From the NCBI GenBank assembly GCA_947034885.2, contig OX344749.2:12663501-12727500 (forward strand): a stretch of 64,000 nucleotides of DNA, written 5' to 3'. Source of the DNA: Thuidium tamariscinum (Eukaryota > Streptophyta > Bryopsida > Hypnales > Thuidiaceae). How positions within the stretch are numbered: position 1 is the stretch's first letter; each line of letters opens with the position of its first letter. The notes below the pieces were generated by a model. The model made no database searches. It worked only from the letters and a program-made list of their open reading frames with translations, and was not told the DNA's origin. This document shows, piece after piece, positions 33,848 to 45,604 of this stretch. The translations under genes were made by a program, and so were the position numbers.

Positions 33848-36506
33848 ATGGATGGCTTTGGTAAATGGAGGGCAATGGTGCTGGTGATTGCTTCGCTCTC
33901 GTTTCTGCCTCCGGCGGTTGCAGCTGGTGTGTTGTTAATCTGAGCTCTGGAATGACTAATCCTTACAGAATTTTTAAATGTATTCAACTGTCACAACCAT
34001 TTTAAATAACTAAAATTTGTGCACAGTTGCACACTATGTGGTGGTGGCAAGATAGGTACACGTGCTCCAATTCATTGCCTAATTACTGGGATTCGTGCAC
34101 ACGTAATTACCATCAACTTCGATAGTGAACTGGATTCAGTTATAAAACAAAGAGCATGTTTAATTTGTTTAAAAGATTTTGATTTATAACACAAGTAAGT
34201 TCACGATAATTATATCTTTCGATCGTTCACTCCGGGTTGATTGATCAAATTCGTCCTGGTTTGAGTTCATTTTAATGCTTAGCAATGGTCATCCCCGCAA
34301 GTGGGAATGCGTTCAGCAGGTGGAGACTATCCATTTTTGAAGAATGCTTCGGGTGCACCACCGGCTGCAATCGATTTTGACTACATAATCGTTGGTGGAG
34401 GGGCTGCGGGTTGTCCTCTGGCGGCCACCTTGTCGCTTAACTACTCGGTACTGGTGCTCGAAAGAGGAAGCACACCTTACGGCAACCCTGACATTGAGAA
34501 TGCCGCGAACTTCGGGAAACTCATCTCTAACATTCAAGGAAACACCTGGTACTCACCAGTACAAAGCTTCCAGTCAGTGGATGGCGTCTTCAACAGGCGT
34601 GCTCGGGTACTCGGAGGAGGAACCGCGATTAATGCCGGATTCTACAGTCGTGCCAGTGAAGAATATGTCAGCAGAGCAGGTTGGGATGCTAAAATGGTTG
34701 CCTCTGCTTACTCGTGGGTTGAGGCTACTGTGGCATGTTTCCCTCGATTGCAGCAATGGCAAACAGCGGTACGAAACGCACTCTTGGTGGTAGGAGTCGG
34801 TCCAGATAATGGAGCCACGTACGAGCATGTGCAAGGCACAAAAATTGGAGGCTCCATCTTTGATGATGGTGGAAAACGGCACACAGCTGCTGACCTCCTT
34901 CAATACGCAAACCCAAATAACATTACGGTCCTTCTCTTTGCAAACGTGCACAGGATCCTGTTTACTCCATCAGGTATTATGAATATCTTTGAAGTTGAAT
35001 ATTTTAATGTATGCGATTGCTAGCTGCATCTTTTCTCGTTACCTGTAGCACTCGATCACGTTTGAGTTTAGCGGGTTCGAGCTACTAATCGGTTGATTTT
35101 AATTGCACTTATTTAAATGAAGCAATGCCGTCGTGTAAACCAGATGAATGCAACTCCAAATTGATATTAAGGGAATGGGGGCAGCTAGCCGATGTTTTAA
35201 CAGACTCCTGGGAGTAGCGTTGTTAAATTGAGTTCCGCGAGGCCTCTGCTCTGTTGGTGTCTCACAAGCGTTTATCTCCTCTTTCAGTTCCAGGGAGGCC
35301 ACCCAGAGCAATTGGGGTACTATTCTCAGACAGCGTGGGAATTCAACACCAGGCAATCCTGCGTCAAGCCCAAGAAAGTGAAGTACTACTGACCGCAGGG
35401 GCGATCGGAAGCCCACACCTGCTTATGTTGAGCGGGGTAGGAGATGCGGACATTCTCTTGCCACTCGGCATACCTAGTGTTCTGAACCTGCCAGGGGTTG
35501 GGCAGGGCATGGCTGACAACCCTGCGAATGCCATATATGTTCCCTCGCCAAGTCCAGTTGAAATCTCTCTGATTCAAACAGTCGGCATAACAGCCTTCGG
35601 AAGCTTCATTGAAGCAGCAAGTGGTAGCCAAGTGAGTTTGTCCCAATTGGGAACTCTGGGAATAATGGCGCCATGGTTTAGAAGCGAGGATCTCGTAAAG
35701 AAGTACGCTGAGGCACTACTCAACTTGTCACCGACAATACAGAGTGTTCTGGGACAAGCGGGCGTTATCTTGCAGAAGGTGGACGGCCCTACTTCGATTG
35801 GAAATCTCACTCTTAATAAGACAGATATTGAAGGCAGCCCCCTGGTTCAATTCAACTACTTCTCGACACCAGAGGATCTATACACTTGCATCGAGAGTAC
35901 GAGAGTGGTACAGCAAATGCTTCAGACCACGGAGCTGAAGAATTTCACTTATACAACCCTACCTGACACTATTCTCAACAACGCGGAATTAATAGGCAAT
36001 CTCATGCCAAGTAGGGAAGATACGGATACACTTGCAGAATGGTGCCGCCATTCAGTAATCACTATCTGGCATTACCACGGGGGATGTCGAGTCGGGAGTG
36101 TTGTTGAAGAGGACTCGCGTCGTGTCATTGGAGCCGACGGTCTCAGAGTTATTGATGGGTCAACGTTCACCTCCTCGCCCGGGACGAATCCGCAAGCAAC
36201 TGTAATGATGCTCGGCAGGTAATTAGAATGGACATCAACTATAAAAATTAGAGTTTAACACTTGCAGACTTGATCACGTAAGCACATGCTCGGAGTCTTG
36301 CGTGTCAAAGTTTCGCTTGTATTTTGTACGTTTTGACTTGGATTTTATTTATTAGTTCAAACCGTGTATGCATCTGCGTATTATACACTCAGTGCTTTAC
36401 TTCGAACTGATGAAGGCTGGCTCATGGTGGATTGTATGTATCTGAGTTCAGGTACATGGGTTTAAAGATTCTTCAGGATCGACAAAGTGCGGGAACCCGG
36501 GCTTGA
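33848..36506 (+). CDS. GMC oxidoreductase, HOTHEAD / mandelonitrile-lyase-like, secreted
   Basis: Exons 33848-33926, 34320-34973, 35288-36218 and 36452-36506, all GT-AG and phase-compatible, give 572 residues, normal for the family. Residues 1-26 (MDGFGKWRAMVLVIASLSFL and PPAVAA) form a signal peptide. Then comes YPFLKNASGAP and the FAD-binding motif YIIVGGGAAGCPLAATLS (GxGxxG near residues 52-57). The substrate-side signature RARVLGGGTAINAGF is next. GAIGSPHLLMLSGVG matches the second GMC signature. The C-terminal catalytic block WHYHGGCRVG (H506 and H508) and GTNPQAT (N545) supplies the His-Asn pair. Plant members oxidise omega-hydroxy fatty acids for cutin (HOTHEAD) or cleave cyanohydrins; sequence alone does not decide. 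No lesions seen. Confidence 0.93.
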
Positions 36507-37230
36507 GTGAACTCGGAACCTGGAATGTCTTTGAAGATATTAAGGATTCATAGGTTTTCCCAAAGTCTTTATCTCCAATGGTATACCTAGCGTAGGCAAG
36601 CAGCGGTGTATAACCGCAGACGAGAACTGCTTGTCGCTGGTTAAGTTGGTTAGAAGAGAATACTTTGCATCTCAAGCACCCCCATGTTCGAATATTTTTC
36701 CTAGAACATGGGAGGATATGAACAAAGTTGTGATGGCCATCAACACTAACGCACTAGTTTGTTTCAAATGTTCGTCAGTTTTTGGAGATCAATTAGATAC
36801 CATCGCAAGTACATCTCTTTAGCCCTGAACTGAGAGGAAACTTTCCCGCTCATGCAGAACAACAAATCCTGTTAGTGCCCACGCGAAAACCACCAAATTG
36901 AAGTAGCAGAAAGAGCGTAAATCCAACGAAACTCGCCCTCTGTGCAATGAATTGGAGGTCATGAACAGACAAACTACAAGTTCTTTCAAAATATGAATCT
37001 TTGGTAGGGCTCAACTACAGAATACTTCAAGCTCACCGATAGCTTAGGTCATCTACAAATTAAATTGTCCCCTAGGACTGTCGCACCCTACGTTTGAATG
37101 GAAAATGAACACGCAGCAAAATGATGAGATCAGCAAGGACAGCAACAATGTTGGAAAGGTAGTCATTTGGGGTACTGAATAGATTCATTTATTTACATGG
37201 TAATTACGGAGTACAATTTTTTTCAAAATT
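36507..37230. other. 3' flank of the GMC oxidoreductase gene
   Basis: No supported coding sequence. It presumably includes the 3' untranslated region. Confidence 0.5.
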
Positions 37231-37234
37231 GGGC

Positions 37235-37503
37235 ATTAGTGGACATTTGAGGGCTCCAGAAGACTACCAGTTCTTGGATTGCAGGAATGCAGAAATTGTC
37301 ATGGGAACATGAATCCAATGTAGTTGAGAGAGTGCCACATCATTGAGTTTTAAGAAGAAAAAAAATTGGCTTTTTTTCACATTTTACAACCCTAAATTTT
37401 AAAAATTTTAAAATTTATGGTAATTGCTGGCTTGACGGCGGGTGGCAATTACAGGAACAATCCCGAAACAGGCTTCTAGAGCCCTCAAATGTCCTCTAAT
37501 GGC
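37235..37503 (+). mobile_element. MITE related to the CATAAGAGG group
   Basis: The left end CATTAGTGGACATTTGAGGG is mirrored by CCCTCAAATGTCCTCTAATG. Inside are GAAGACTACCAGTTCTTGGA and a TAGTTGAGAGAGTGCCACATCA block, the same layout as the elements at 5073, 15393 and 17846. GGCATT-like sequence lies on both flanks, the likely target duplication. Confidence 0.75.
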
Positions 37504-38313
37504 ATTGTCACCCCAACATTGAAATCTCTATAGAAAGAATTCTAAAACTTTTTTGGAGATGTTTGTTGATCGAAAGATGTGCATATGGATGTTTCCCATA
37601 ATTTTTGCAAACAAATTTAAGAAATTCATCACCAATGAATTATCTTGTAAAACCATGAAAATTTTCTAAAACAATTCATTCAAAATGGGAGTTTTACTTT
37701 TCAAAACTAAAATTTGATATGCTTAATTGGAATTGCCTAAGAATTGAATGTTATTATGAGGGACAAAAAATGTCAACTACATTCTATATTATGCAAAGGA
37801 ACTTAAATTGTATGGATTGCAGTTACAAAAACTATTTTGAACTATTTCTACAAATTTTGATAGAAAACAACCAACTTCTCTACATTAGAGATCTTCTTTA
37901 TCATATTAATTACACATTGTCACTCACTACTTTACAAAAGTTCAACCATCCTTATAAAATTACTACTGATGAACACAAATAAATCTTACATATTTAATCT
38001 AAAAATATATTGGTCTTTAAAAATATTTATAAATTTTATAAATAAATTAATAAAAAATATATATAGTGCCTCCCTACTATAATTGAAAGGTATAGTGTAA
38101 GAGACACTTAATTTAAACCCTTGAGTTTGAGCAACTTGGAATTGTTTCTCTCCCTTCACATTGTTACAACTTTCTTCTACCTCATTTGTTTTAATAGCCA
38201 CACAATAAACATGAGGTCTTCAATCCTCAATACAATTTGATTCTAAAATTGCACAAATACTTCTTTGTTGTTTGAGCCTAGTCATTCCAAATGCACATCT
38301 ATACCTTAATATA
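37504..38313. other. Gene-free AT-rich DNA
   Basis: No supported feature. Confidence 0.55.
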
Positions 38314-38890
38314 GGTTGTTTGTTTTGTTTGTTTGTTTGTCACATTGAGATCTCCTGGCTCATATATCCCCTAGTTGCATGCTTTGTATCGTCAAAAAGT
38401 ACTTAGCAAAGAAGGGTGTACAAACTTGGTTTTGTGGCATTTTGACCTATGGTGGAAAACCTATGGATTTTTGAGGTATTTTTGGTTCAAAAAATCAGAA
38501 TTACTTTTACATATATTTTGGTTGCAATCTTGGGACCATCGGAAAGCCCTTGGCAAGGAGGGGTGCACGGACTTTGTTTCGTGACGTTTGAACCTATGAT
38601 GTGAAAGTTGTTGAATTTCAAAGTTTTTATGCATTCAAAAATTACTTCTATTTGATTTTGACTATGGCAATGACTCAAGGCACAATTTACCTTAAGACAT
38701 GTTGTTTGTTTTGTTTTGTTTGTCACATCGAGATCTCTTAGACCATATATCCCCGGTTGTATTCTTGGTACTATTGAAAAGCCCTTGGCAAGGAGGGGTG
38801 CATGAACTTGGTTTTGTGACATTCTGATACAGAGTGAGAAAATTATGCATTTTTGAGTTATTTTTTGTCTTGAAAAATAAAAAAATAACT
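38314..38890. repeat. Diverged tandem duplication, two to three units
   Basis: The block CTTGGCAAGGAGGGGTGCA with its flanks occurs near 38551 and 38784, and in degraded form near 38404. Each is followed by ACTTGGTTTTGTGACATT-like sequence. TTGTTTGTCACAT(C/T)GAGATCTC occurs at about 38332 and 38718. Unit spacing is irregular, so it is an old duplication. Confidence 0.7.
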
Positions 38891-38969
38891 TTTACTTTGA
38901 TTTTGACTGTGCCAATGGGACATGGCACACTAGCGTATATTGAAATCAACTCACTTCTTGATAATTTAA

Positions 38970-39123
38970 TGACCAAGAGTCCAAAGCTAGAGCACCACAA
39001 GATGAAGGAAGTTGTAAGACCAAGCACCCAAAACTAAAGCACCACATGATGCAGGAAGTTGCAAGACCAAGAGTCCAAAGCTAAAGCACCACAAGATGAA
39101 GGAAGTTATTAGACCAAGAGTCA
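38970..39123. repeat. ~52-bp tandem repeat, about three units
   Basis: GACCAAGAGTCCAAAGCTAG, AGCACCACAAGATGAAGGAA and GTTGTAA recur three times with a few substitutions. It lies about 95 bp before MITE copy 3. Confidence 0.85.
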
Positions 39124-39218
39124 AAACCACTAGTAGATGCACAATAAATCTATTGTCAATAACTCCCTACATGTTGCATGGAATGTATGGAATGTAGAAA
39201 GACATTTTGTAGTATATA

Positions 39219-39491
39219 AGGTAGGTACACCCAAAAGCGCCCTGTTCCTAAAAGCGCCATCTACAGTGCACATACATTTCCGAAATCAGTCATGTTCACA
39301 GACTGTAGATGGCGCTTTCAGAAACAGACTTTGACTGTTAATAACTTTTGCATACGGTATCCAAATCCTGCATTCTTTAGTGCGTTGGAACATGCTTTCA
39401 CTTGCCAACAAGACTACATAAAAATTTGAACTAATTAGTAGCAGGAACTAGGCTCAGTATGAATAAGTGGCGCTTTTGGGTGTACCTACCT
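39219..39491 (-). mobile_element. 273-bp TA-flanked MITE, copy 3
   Basis: Same ends and exactly the same length as the copies at 2874 and 3493, in opposite orientation. TA flanks lie at 39217-39218 and 39492-39493. The internal inverted pair CGCCATCTACAG/CTGTAGATGGCG is intact here. Confidence 0.88.
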
Positions 39492-40823
39492 TATATGCAA
39501 GTGAAAACCGCATACCCTTGAACATATCACTCCTTCATGTTTTAGTGCTTATGTTCTCTTTCACAGTTCCAGTTCTGTCCATTTTCTCTGTCACCTTTGT
39601 TTATCACATTTGTATTTAACTTCTAAGCTTAGTTGCACGTCGTGAATTTTAGAGGACCTGCCTGGGTGAAATACCACATGACTGACTGAGCTTCAACACT
39701 CGTGAAGTCGTGAGAGGAAAATCTTATCTGGAGTTCCTCCGGGAACGTGGAGTTCCCTCAAGTTCCCGTTCCTGAGAACTTCGTCTTCCTGCGGAGCTAG
39801 TGTAGTCTACAGAAGATCGTTCCGGTGTGTGGGTCATACGCCTTTCTGCGCGTCCATCTCATGTTGTGGCGTGTTTTGCAGGCCACGATTTTGGCTATGG
39901 TGAATGGAGCTTGCTTGGATGGGCCCCGCACCCAGCTACCGGATCCTGCACTCTCTCTTCCTTCCCCCTCTCCCCTCCCCCTCCATTATCTGTCTCACAG
40001 CTCGCAAATGCGCTTCCATTCGGGGAGCTTCAGGCAGCCTGCACCAGCCATGTAGACGATCCTGGAACCCGGGTTACCTCGCTGGCTCTGGACGTCTTGA
40101 AATTGTGAGCGTGCCTGCATTTTATGGAAATTTTGGGTGGAGGATTGGGAAGGAAACAGGGAGGAGCGGGTTTGCCTGCTTGCGAAACTCGCGAAGCGAC
40201 CACGGGGTGGTGGGCAGCAGTTGGACGAAAGATGGGGATGCTGCCACCCCAGCGAATGGTGTTGAGATTGAGCATGTGGCACGCACTGGCAAGCGGTCGC
40301 CACGTTCGGGTAGGCTCCAATTTGCTAAACCTCGTCTCGGGATAGAAGGGTTTAATCAGGGAGCTGGAAATGGAGACATTCTATAATTGACTTTTGCAAT
40401 ATACGATGGAGTAGATTTAGAAGTCTTTTTTTGCAATCTGTTTCTCTGAAACAATGTACTCGAGCTGGGAAGTGGGTGAAGAAAAAGAAATGTACGACAG
40501 GGTTTATGTTCTAATCGTACTTGCAGCAGCTCGCTCAGCCATCGCAACTGCGCAAGCGTGAAAGAGATTGAGAGCTAGAGCTAGATAGAGTGTAGGCTTT
40601 ACAATATAATCGTTTTTGGATTTTGAATCCTGAGTGACTGGGTTTTTGTGCATATTTGATTCGAATTTTCGGTGCCTGCTGTGGACATATTTTCTCCGTT
40701 TGTGGAGATTCGCCGCATTATGCTTCTCAATGAAGGAATTGGAGCCAGATATTGCCATGGGTAATGTTTTGGCAAGAATTTAGTGATAGGGTTTAGGGTT
40801 TTAGGACTTCACGACCGTGGAGT
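39492..40823 (+). promoter_or_regulatory. Presumed promoter and leader of the PRORP gene
   Basis: GC-richer than its surroundings. It contains a telo-box pair, TAGGGTTTAGGGTTTTAGG, at 40787-40805, 20-40 nt before the start codon. An in-frame stop lies directly upstream of that ATG. A leader intron is possible (acceptor-like TTGCAG at about 40522-40527). Open frames at 39904-40386 and 40124-40345 could be upstream frames but have no motif. Confidence 0.5.
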
Positions 40824-43800
40824 ATGGATTCTGTACTAAGGCAGTTATGTGTGACTTCAGGAAGTGTTAGTAACAAGAAGGCTGAAAACAAGGACGCAAG
40901 TTTCATGAACCTAAAGGACGAAGATTCCTCCAGGGTGAAGGTGAAACGGATTCCTGACAAGGCTAGGTCTAAGTTCGGCACTCCCGAAAAGGCATTCAAT
41001 TTTAACAGCCGTTCCTACAATTCGAAGAGTCAAGCTCAACCATCTGGTATACTCTTAACCCTTAAAGGGCCAAGAAGTCCACAGTGGGCCTCATTTTTTT
41101 CTCTTGAGTTTTAAGTAGGTCATATTGGGACTTTCTTATATTATTATTATTTTCATCAACACATAGAATGTTCTTCACTGATTCTTGTGATATAAATTTG
41201 GTCCTAATTTGCACAGCATGATCAATCGACCTGCTCTTTCTAAAATCATGAGTCCTTGGTTACTTATGGGTTAATCTGTTCATCAAATCCCCGATAACTG
41301 AGCATATTCACAGTTGATATAATCCAGTTTTCGAATGTTTTCCAATCTGTATATTTTAAAACTGTGATTGGCATGTCTCAAAGAGCGGGTGCAGGTTGCA
41401 AGTGGAGGACAGGTTGGCTCTGATAGTAAAGCAAGTAATGGCAACAATCGTGGGCAGCCTGTATCTGGCGATGCAAAGGGGAGTAAGGCACCCAGGGGCA
41501 GGAATAAACAGTATGCACCTGAGCAAGACCTTCGCAGACAGCTCGATATGTGCTCCAAGTACGCTGATGTCAAGCAAGCACTGGAAATTTATGACAAATT
41601 TAAAGCAGAAGGGAAGGACAATTTCAATCAATATAATTATAACATTGTACTGTACTTGTGCTCATCGGCTGCAAGTAACACATTGAAGCCGCAGAAAAGT
41701 GGCAATGAGAGGCGAGGTGAGTATTAGTGCCCATTTTTCACTTTACTATGCAATAATCACTGTTTTTGTAATTTACATTGAGCTGGTCATGGAGACAATG
41801 CTTTAGGCGAGAAGAGAGTCCTTGAGGGTAGCTTTGATCCTACACATTGAACTGAAAAATGGCATACCAGGTATTGAGCAGCAGAATCAGACTAGAGGTC
41901 CACTGGATGAACTGTGTGCCGAAATCAAATCCAAGAATGGTGCAGAGTTGTCCACAGCTGCGGAGTCTCGAGTCTTGTCGGAGAAGGAAAGGAGTTTTTA
42001 CATGAAAAGAGGGTTTGAGGTTTATGAAACAATGAAATCCCAAGGAGTTCACCCAAACGAAGCGACTTTTACCGCTGTTGCTCGACTTGCTGTAGCCAGG
42101 GAGGATGGAGATCTTGCCTTTGAGATGGTTAAGCAGATGGCAGAGGCGGAATTGACCCCTAGGTAAGCGTTATATACCTCAATTGACAATATTTGCGACT
42201 TTTGTTTCAATGAAATGTTGAGATGTGATTAAATATATAGTACATCTGAGCTACTATAGAGACTTTGCGAGTACCTCACAATTTTATGCGTGAGATCACC
42301 ATTTTATAAGAAATTTAGCTATTCAATTGCCTCATCATATATTTGCTGAAATATATTCACAAGGAGAATCTCTACGAGTGCGGTTCCCATTGCATGCTTT
42401 TGCCCTGCAAGCGCTTATGTTTTTTTGTGACTGCTAATTCTTTCCTTATTGCTGCAGACTAAGGTCGTATGCTCCAGCTTTGTACATCTATTGCAAATTG
42501 AAGAATGCCAAAAAGGCCTTTGAAGTTGACGAACACATGAAAGAAGCCGGTGTCGCTCTTGAAGAAAGTGAACTGGAAGCATTGTTGAACCTTAGCGTAG
42601 ATTTAGGGCTGGAGGACAAGGTTTACTCTCTCCTACATCGATTCCGGACAACAGTGAGGGATGTTTCCCCAGCCGTTATAAAAGTGATTCAGCAATGGTT
42701 CACAAGCAGTGCTGCTCTAAGTGCTGGTATATCAAGTTGGGACACGTTGCCGAGTCTTGAGACTGTGAAGTCAGCCACTGAAAGCTGTGGAGGTGGGTGG
42801 CATGGGTTGGGGTGGCTTGGGAAAGGCTCCTGGGAAGTAAAATCTAGCATTGTCGATGGACATGGTGTATGTCAAGAATGTGGGGATAAACTGGTTACGA
42901 TTGATCTTGATCCTCAAGAAACGGAGATTTTTGCGCAGTCTTTGTCAAAGTTGGCGTGTCAGCGTGAGGCCAAAAATAATGAGTTCAAGAAGTTTCAAGT
43001 AAGAATTTCTAATTTTTTTGTTTCAAATCTGCATCCTATTTTGTGCTGACTGTAAATTTTTCGACATGGTGTTTTAGTTTATTGCAGCATTATACTTTTG
43101 GTTTTCCAGACTGTAATTTCGACTTGTGAGTGAAATGGAGTTTGGTTTCAGGGTTTTGAATGCGATGGAGTTATACCTGATGTTGGATGTTGGTTATGAC
43201 TGCTCGTGCAGGCATGGCTTGATCGTCATGGACCTTATAGTGCTATTGTGGATGGTGCTAATGTGGGTCTTTACAATTCAAACTGTGGCAAAGGTGGTTT
43301 CAATTTCTATCAGGTAAATTCTGTATCATACCCTCGGGTCTGCAGGTTGTTTGCTAGATTTGTTTGGTTGATTGCGTTTTTGGATCATGCCGTCAATACG
43401 ATAGTACTGATTACACTGGTATTATAAGCAATATTCTTACGCGATAGGATGTGGTTGAATTAAGCATGTCTTTGATCTCTTTTTGTACGTCAAGTTATTG
43501 ATTTCTATGTTACATTATGTGTGGGTGCTCTCCAGCATTGGTTTAACTTCCGATCAGTCCTGTTCAAATTTGCTGTGTCAACTTGCCACTGATGATCACA
43601 TAACTAATGCCAAGAGTCTAGAGTATTGTGGGATATATATTTAGGGGCTCGTAGATCTAAACTTGAAGACTTTATCTGCCTGGTTGCAGCTGAACAACGT
43701 GGTGAATGGGATTCAGAAGAAGTTAGACATCAAGAAGGAACCACTTATTTTGTTACACCATAGACGAACCAAAGGAGGACCGGCAGCATTTTCATTCGCT

Positions 43801-45604
43801 ACGAGAATTCTTAATAAATGGATGGATGCAAATTCTATTTACACCACACCGACTGGGTCAAACGATGACTGGTATGCGCACACATTTCTCTGCTTAGTGG
43901 TTGTCAGTCATTAGATACTCTAGAGATTCTTGAGCATAATGGTCTAGCTAATCATTTAGGTCTTCTGACATTAAGCCTGAGCTTGGCATGCTGCAGGTAT
44001 TGGTTATATGCGGCTGTACGTTACAGGTGTTTACTAGTCACCAATGATGAAATGCGAGACCACTTGTTTTCGCTGCTCGGGAATAATTTTTTTCCGAAAT
44101 GGAAAGAGCGTCATCAGGTACTAGACTCTTGGCTCTCATGCTGCAATTTTTTTCCGACACCAGCTCCAACGCTGCAACTCTCTCATATATTGTTGCTCTG
44201 TACTCCTTATTGAACAGTTAGGTCGCAGATAGGGACTCACGATAGGGTATTTGGCGTTTTTTCAGGTTCGATATACAATCAACCAGGAGGGCCTTACTTT
44301 CCATATGCCTCCGCCTTATTCTACTGTGATCCAGGTGCAAGGCTTGTCCCTTTCAGTGCTTTAGCCTCAGACCTAGGTTAGTTTGGTTCTTCTTATATTT
44401 GACCATATAGAATTCAAATATACTATATGCTTTATGCAGTATCTAGGCGTAAGTTCACGTTTAACTTCTGCTTACCTGTGCTGCGTCCCCTTCAGAGATT
44501 TCGGGCCAGGGTTCACACTGGTGGCCATGGCCCTCTCGTCAGTTTCGTGCATGTAAAGCCTTAGGTGATTGTCGTTTTTGGTTACAATCTTTCAGTTTGC
44601 TGTCTTCTGACGTGGTATTTCCAATTTGCGTGTATCAGGAATCTGAGAAAGGCTCATGGCATGTTCCAAAGAGTAGTAAAGATGATGACGTTTTAAGGCC
44701 TAGGGAGTGGATGTGTGTCACACGAGTTGGCCATGCTGCTCCTAGTAACACCAAATCAAAGGAAGCGTTGACAGTCAGTTCCACTAGTATAGTGGAATCA
44801 TCTGCAAGTGCGGTCGAGACACAGACCGCGACGAGTTTGGAACTGGAGGAAATTTCTGTGTCTGTCGAGGAAATTCACTCTCCTAAGCCACGCAGATCTC
44901 GCAAGTCTACCGCTGAATCGTCATCCAGTGCCTCCAAGCCTTCCACTCTTCAACCATCAGAGGTTGAAAAACTCGAAGAACAGACAACAGTTCGAAAGAG
45001 AGTATCTTCAAAGACGATCAAGTCAATTTCGCCCAGATTCTCCCCACTTCATGTATCAGAGGTTGAAAAGTTTGAAAAGCAGCCAACATCTTCTAAGAGG
45101 GTACCAGCAACAAAGAAGTCACGTTCGCCCAAGTCTGCTGCTCTTCAAGCATTAGAGATTGAAAAGCTTGAAGAACGATCAACACCTCCGAAGAGAATAT
45201 CATCAACAACAAAGAAGTTACGCTCGCCCAAGTCGTCTACTGTGCAAACTTTGGAGGTTGAAAAGCTTGAAGTACAATTAACACCTCGAAAGAGATCAGC
45301 ATCAGCGACAAAGAAATCACGCTCTCCCGAGCCTTCAATTGTTCAACCTTTGGAGGTTGAAAAGCTTGAAGTACAATTAACATCCTCGAAGAGGAAAGGA
45401 TCAGCGACAACGAAATCACGCTCGCCCAAGTCTTCAACTGTTCAGCCTTTGGAGGTTGAAAGTCTTGAAGGACAATCAACACCTCCAAAGAGAAAATCAT
45501 CTACAACAAAGAAGTCACGGTCGCCCAAGACCTCTGTATTAATCCAAAAGCTTGAGGCAGCAGAGAAGATGAGGTCTGGCGGCTCCATAGATTTTGAGAT
45601 TTGA
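40824..45604 (+). CDS. PRORP: Protein-only RNase P (PRORP) with a repetitive C-terminal tail
   Basis: Exons 40824-41046, 41384-41716, 41871-42162, 42458-42998, 43212-43313, 43690-43871, 43997-44117, 44266-44334 and 44639-45604 give 942 residues; all are GT-AG and phase-compatible. PRORP removes 5' leaders from precursor tRNAs without an RNA subunit. PPR-type helices fill roughly residues 160-380 (for example KQALEIYDKFKAEGK, GFEVYETMKSQGVHPNEATF). The NYN metallonuclease follows, with DGANVG (D477), SNDDW (D556, D557) and VTNDEMRDH (D575), matching the metal-binding Asp set. Zinc ligands are probably C421, C424 (CQECGDK), H629 and C647. Residues ~650-942, beyond the normal C-terminus, are Ser/Lys-rich with repeats. 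No organellar presequence is evident in the first exon, and the basic SRSPK motifs suggest a nuclear form (inference). Confidence 0.93.
44938..45540 (+). repeat. Coding tandem repeat, six ~33-residue units, in the PRORP tail
   Basis: About 99-bp units encode a pattern near STVQPLEVEKLEVQL followed by T-x-x-K-R, S-S/A-T and KKSRSPKS. Six units are recognisable, the first two more diverged than the last four. Each joins an acidic heptad-like stretch (EVEKLE) to a basic SR-like stretch (KKSRSPK). Confidence 0.92.

Noticed and set aside
40124..40345. Possible organelle presequence exon for PRORP (frame ending RLSMWHALASGRHVRVGSN)
   Set aside because: It looks like a presequence, but no good donor precedes its stop codon, and the main ATG at 40824 has an in-frame stop just upstream plus a telo-box leader.
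39904..40386. 160-residue plus-strand frame upstream of PRORP
   Set aside because: No motif, low-complexity start, overlapped by equally long frames on the other strand; more likely GC-rich leader DNA.
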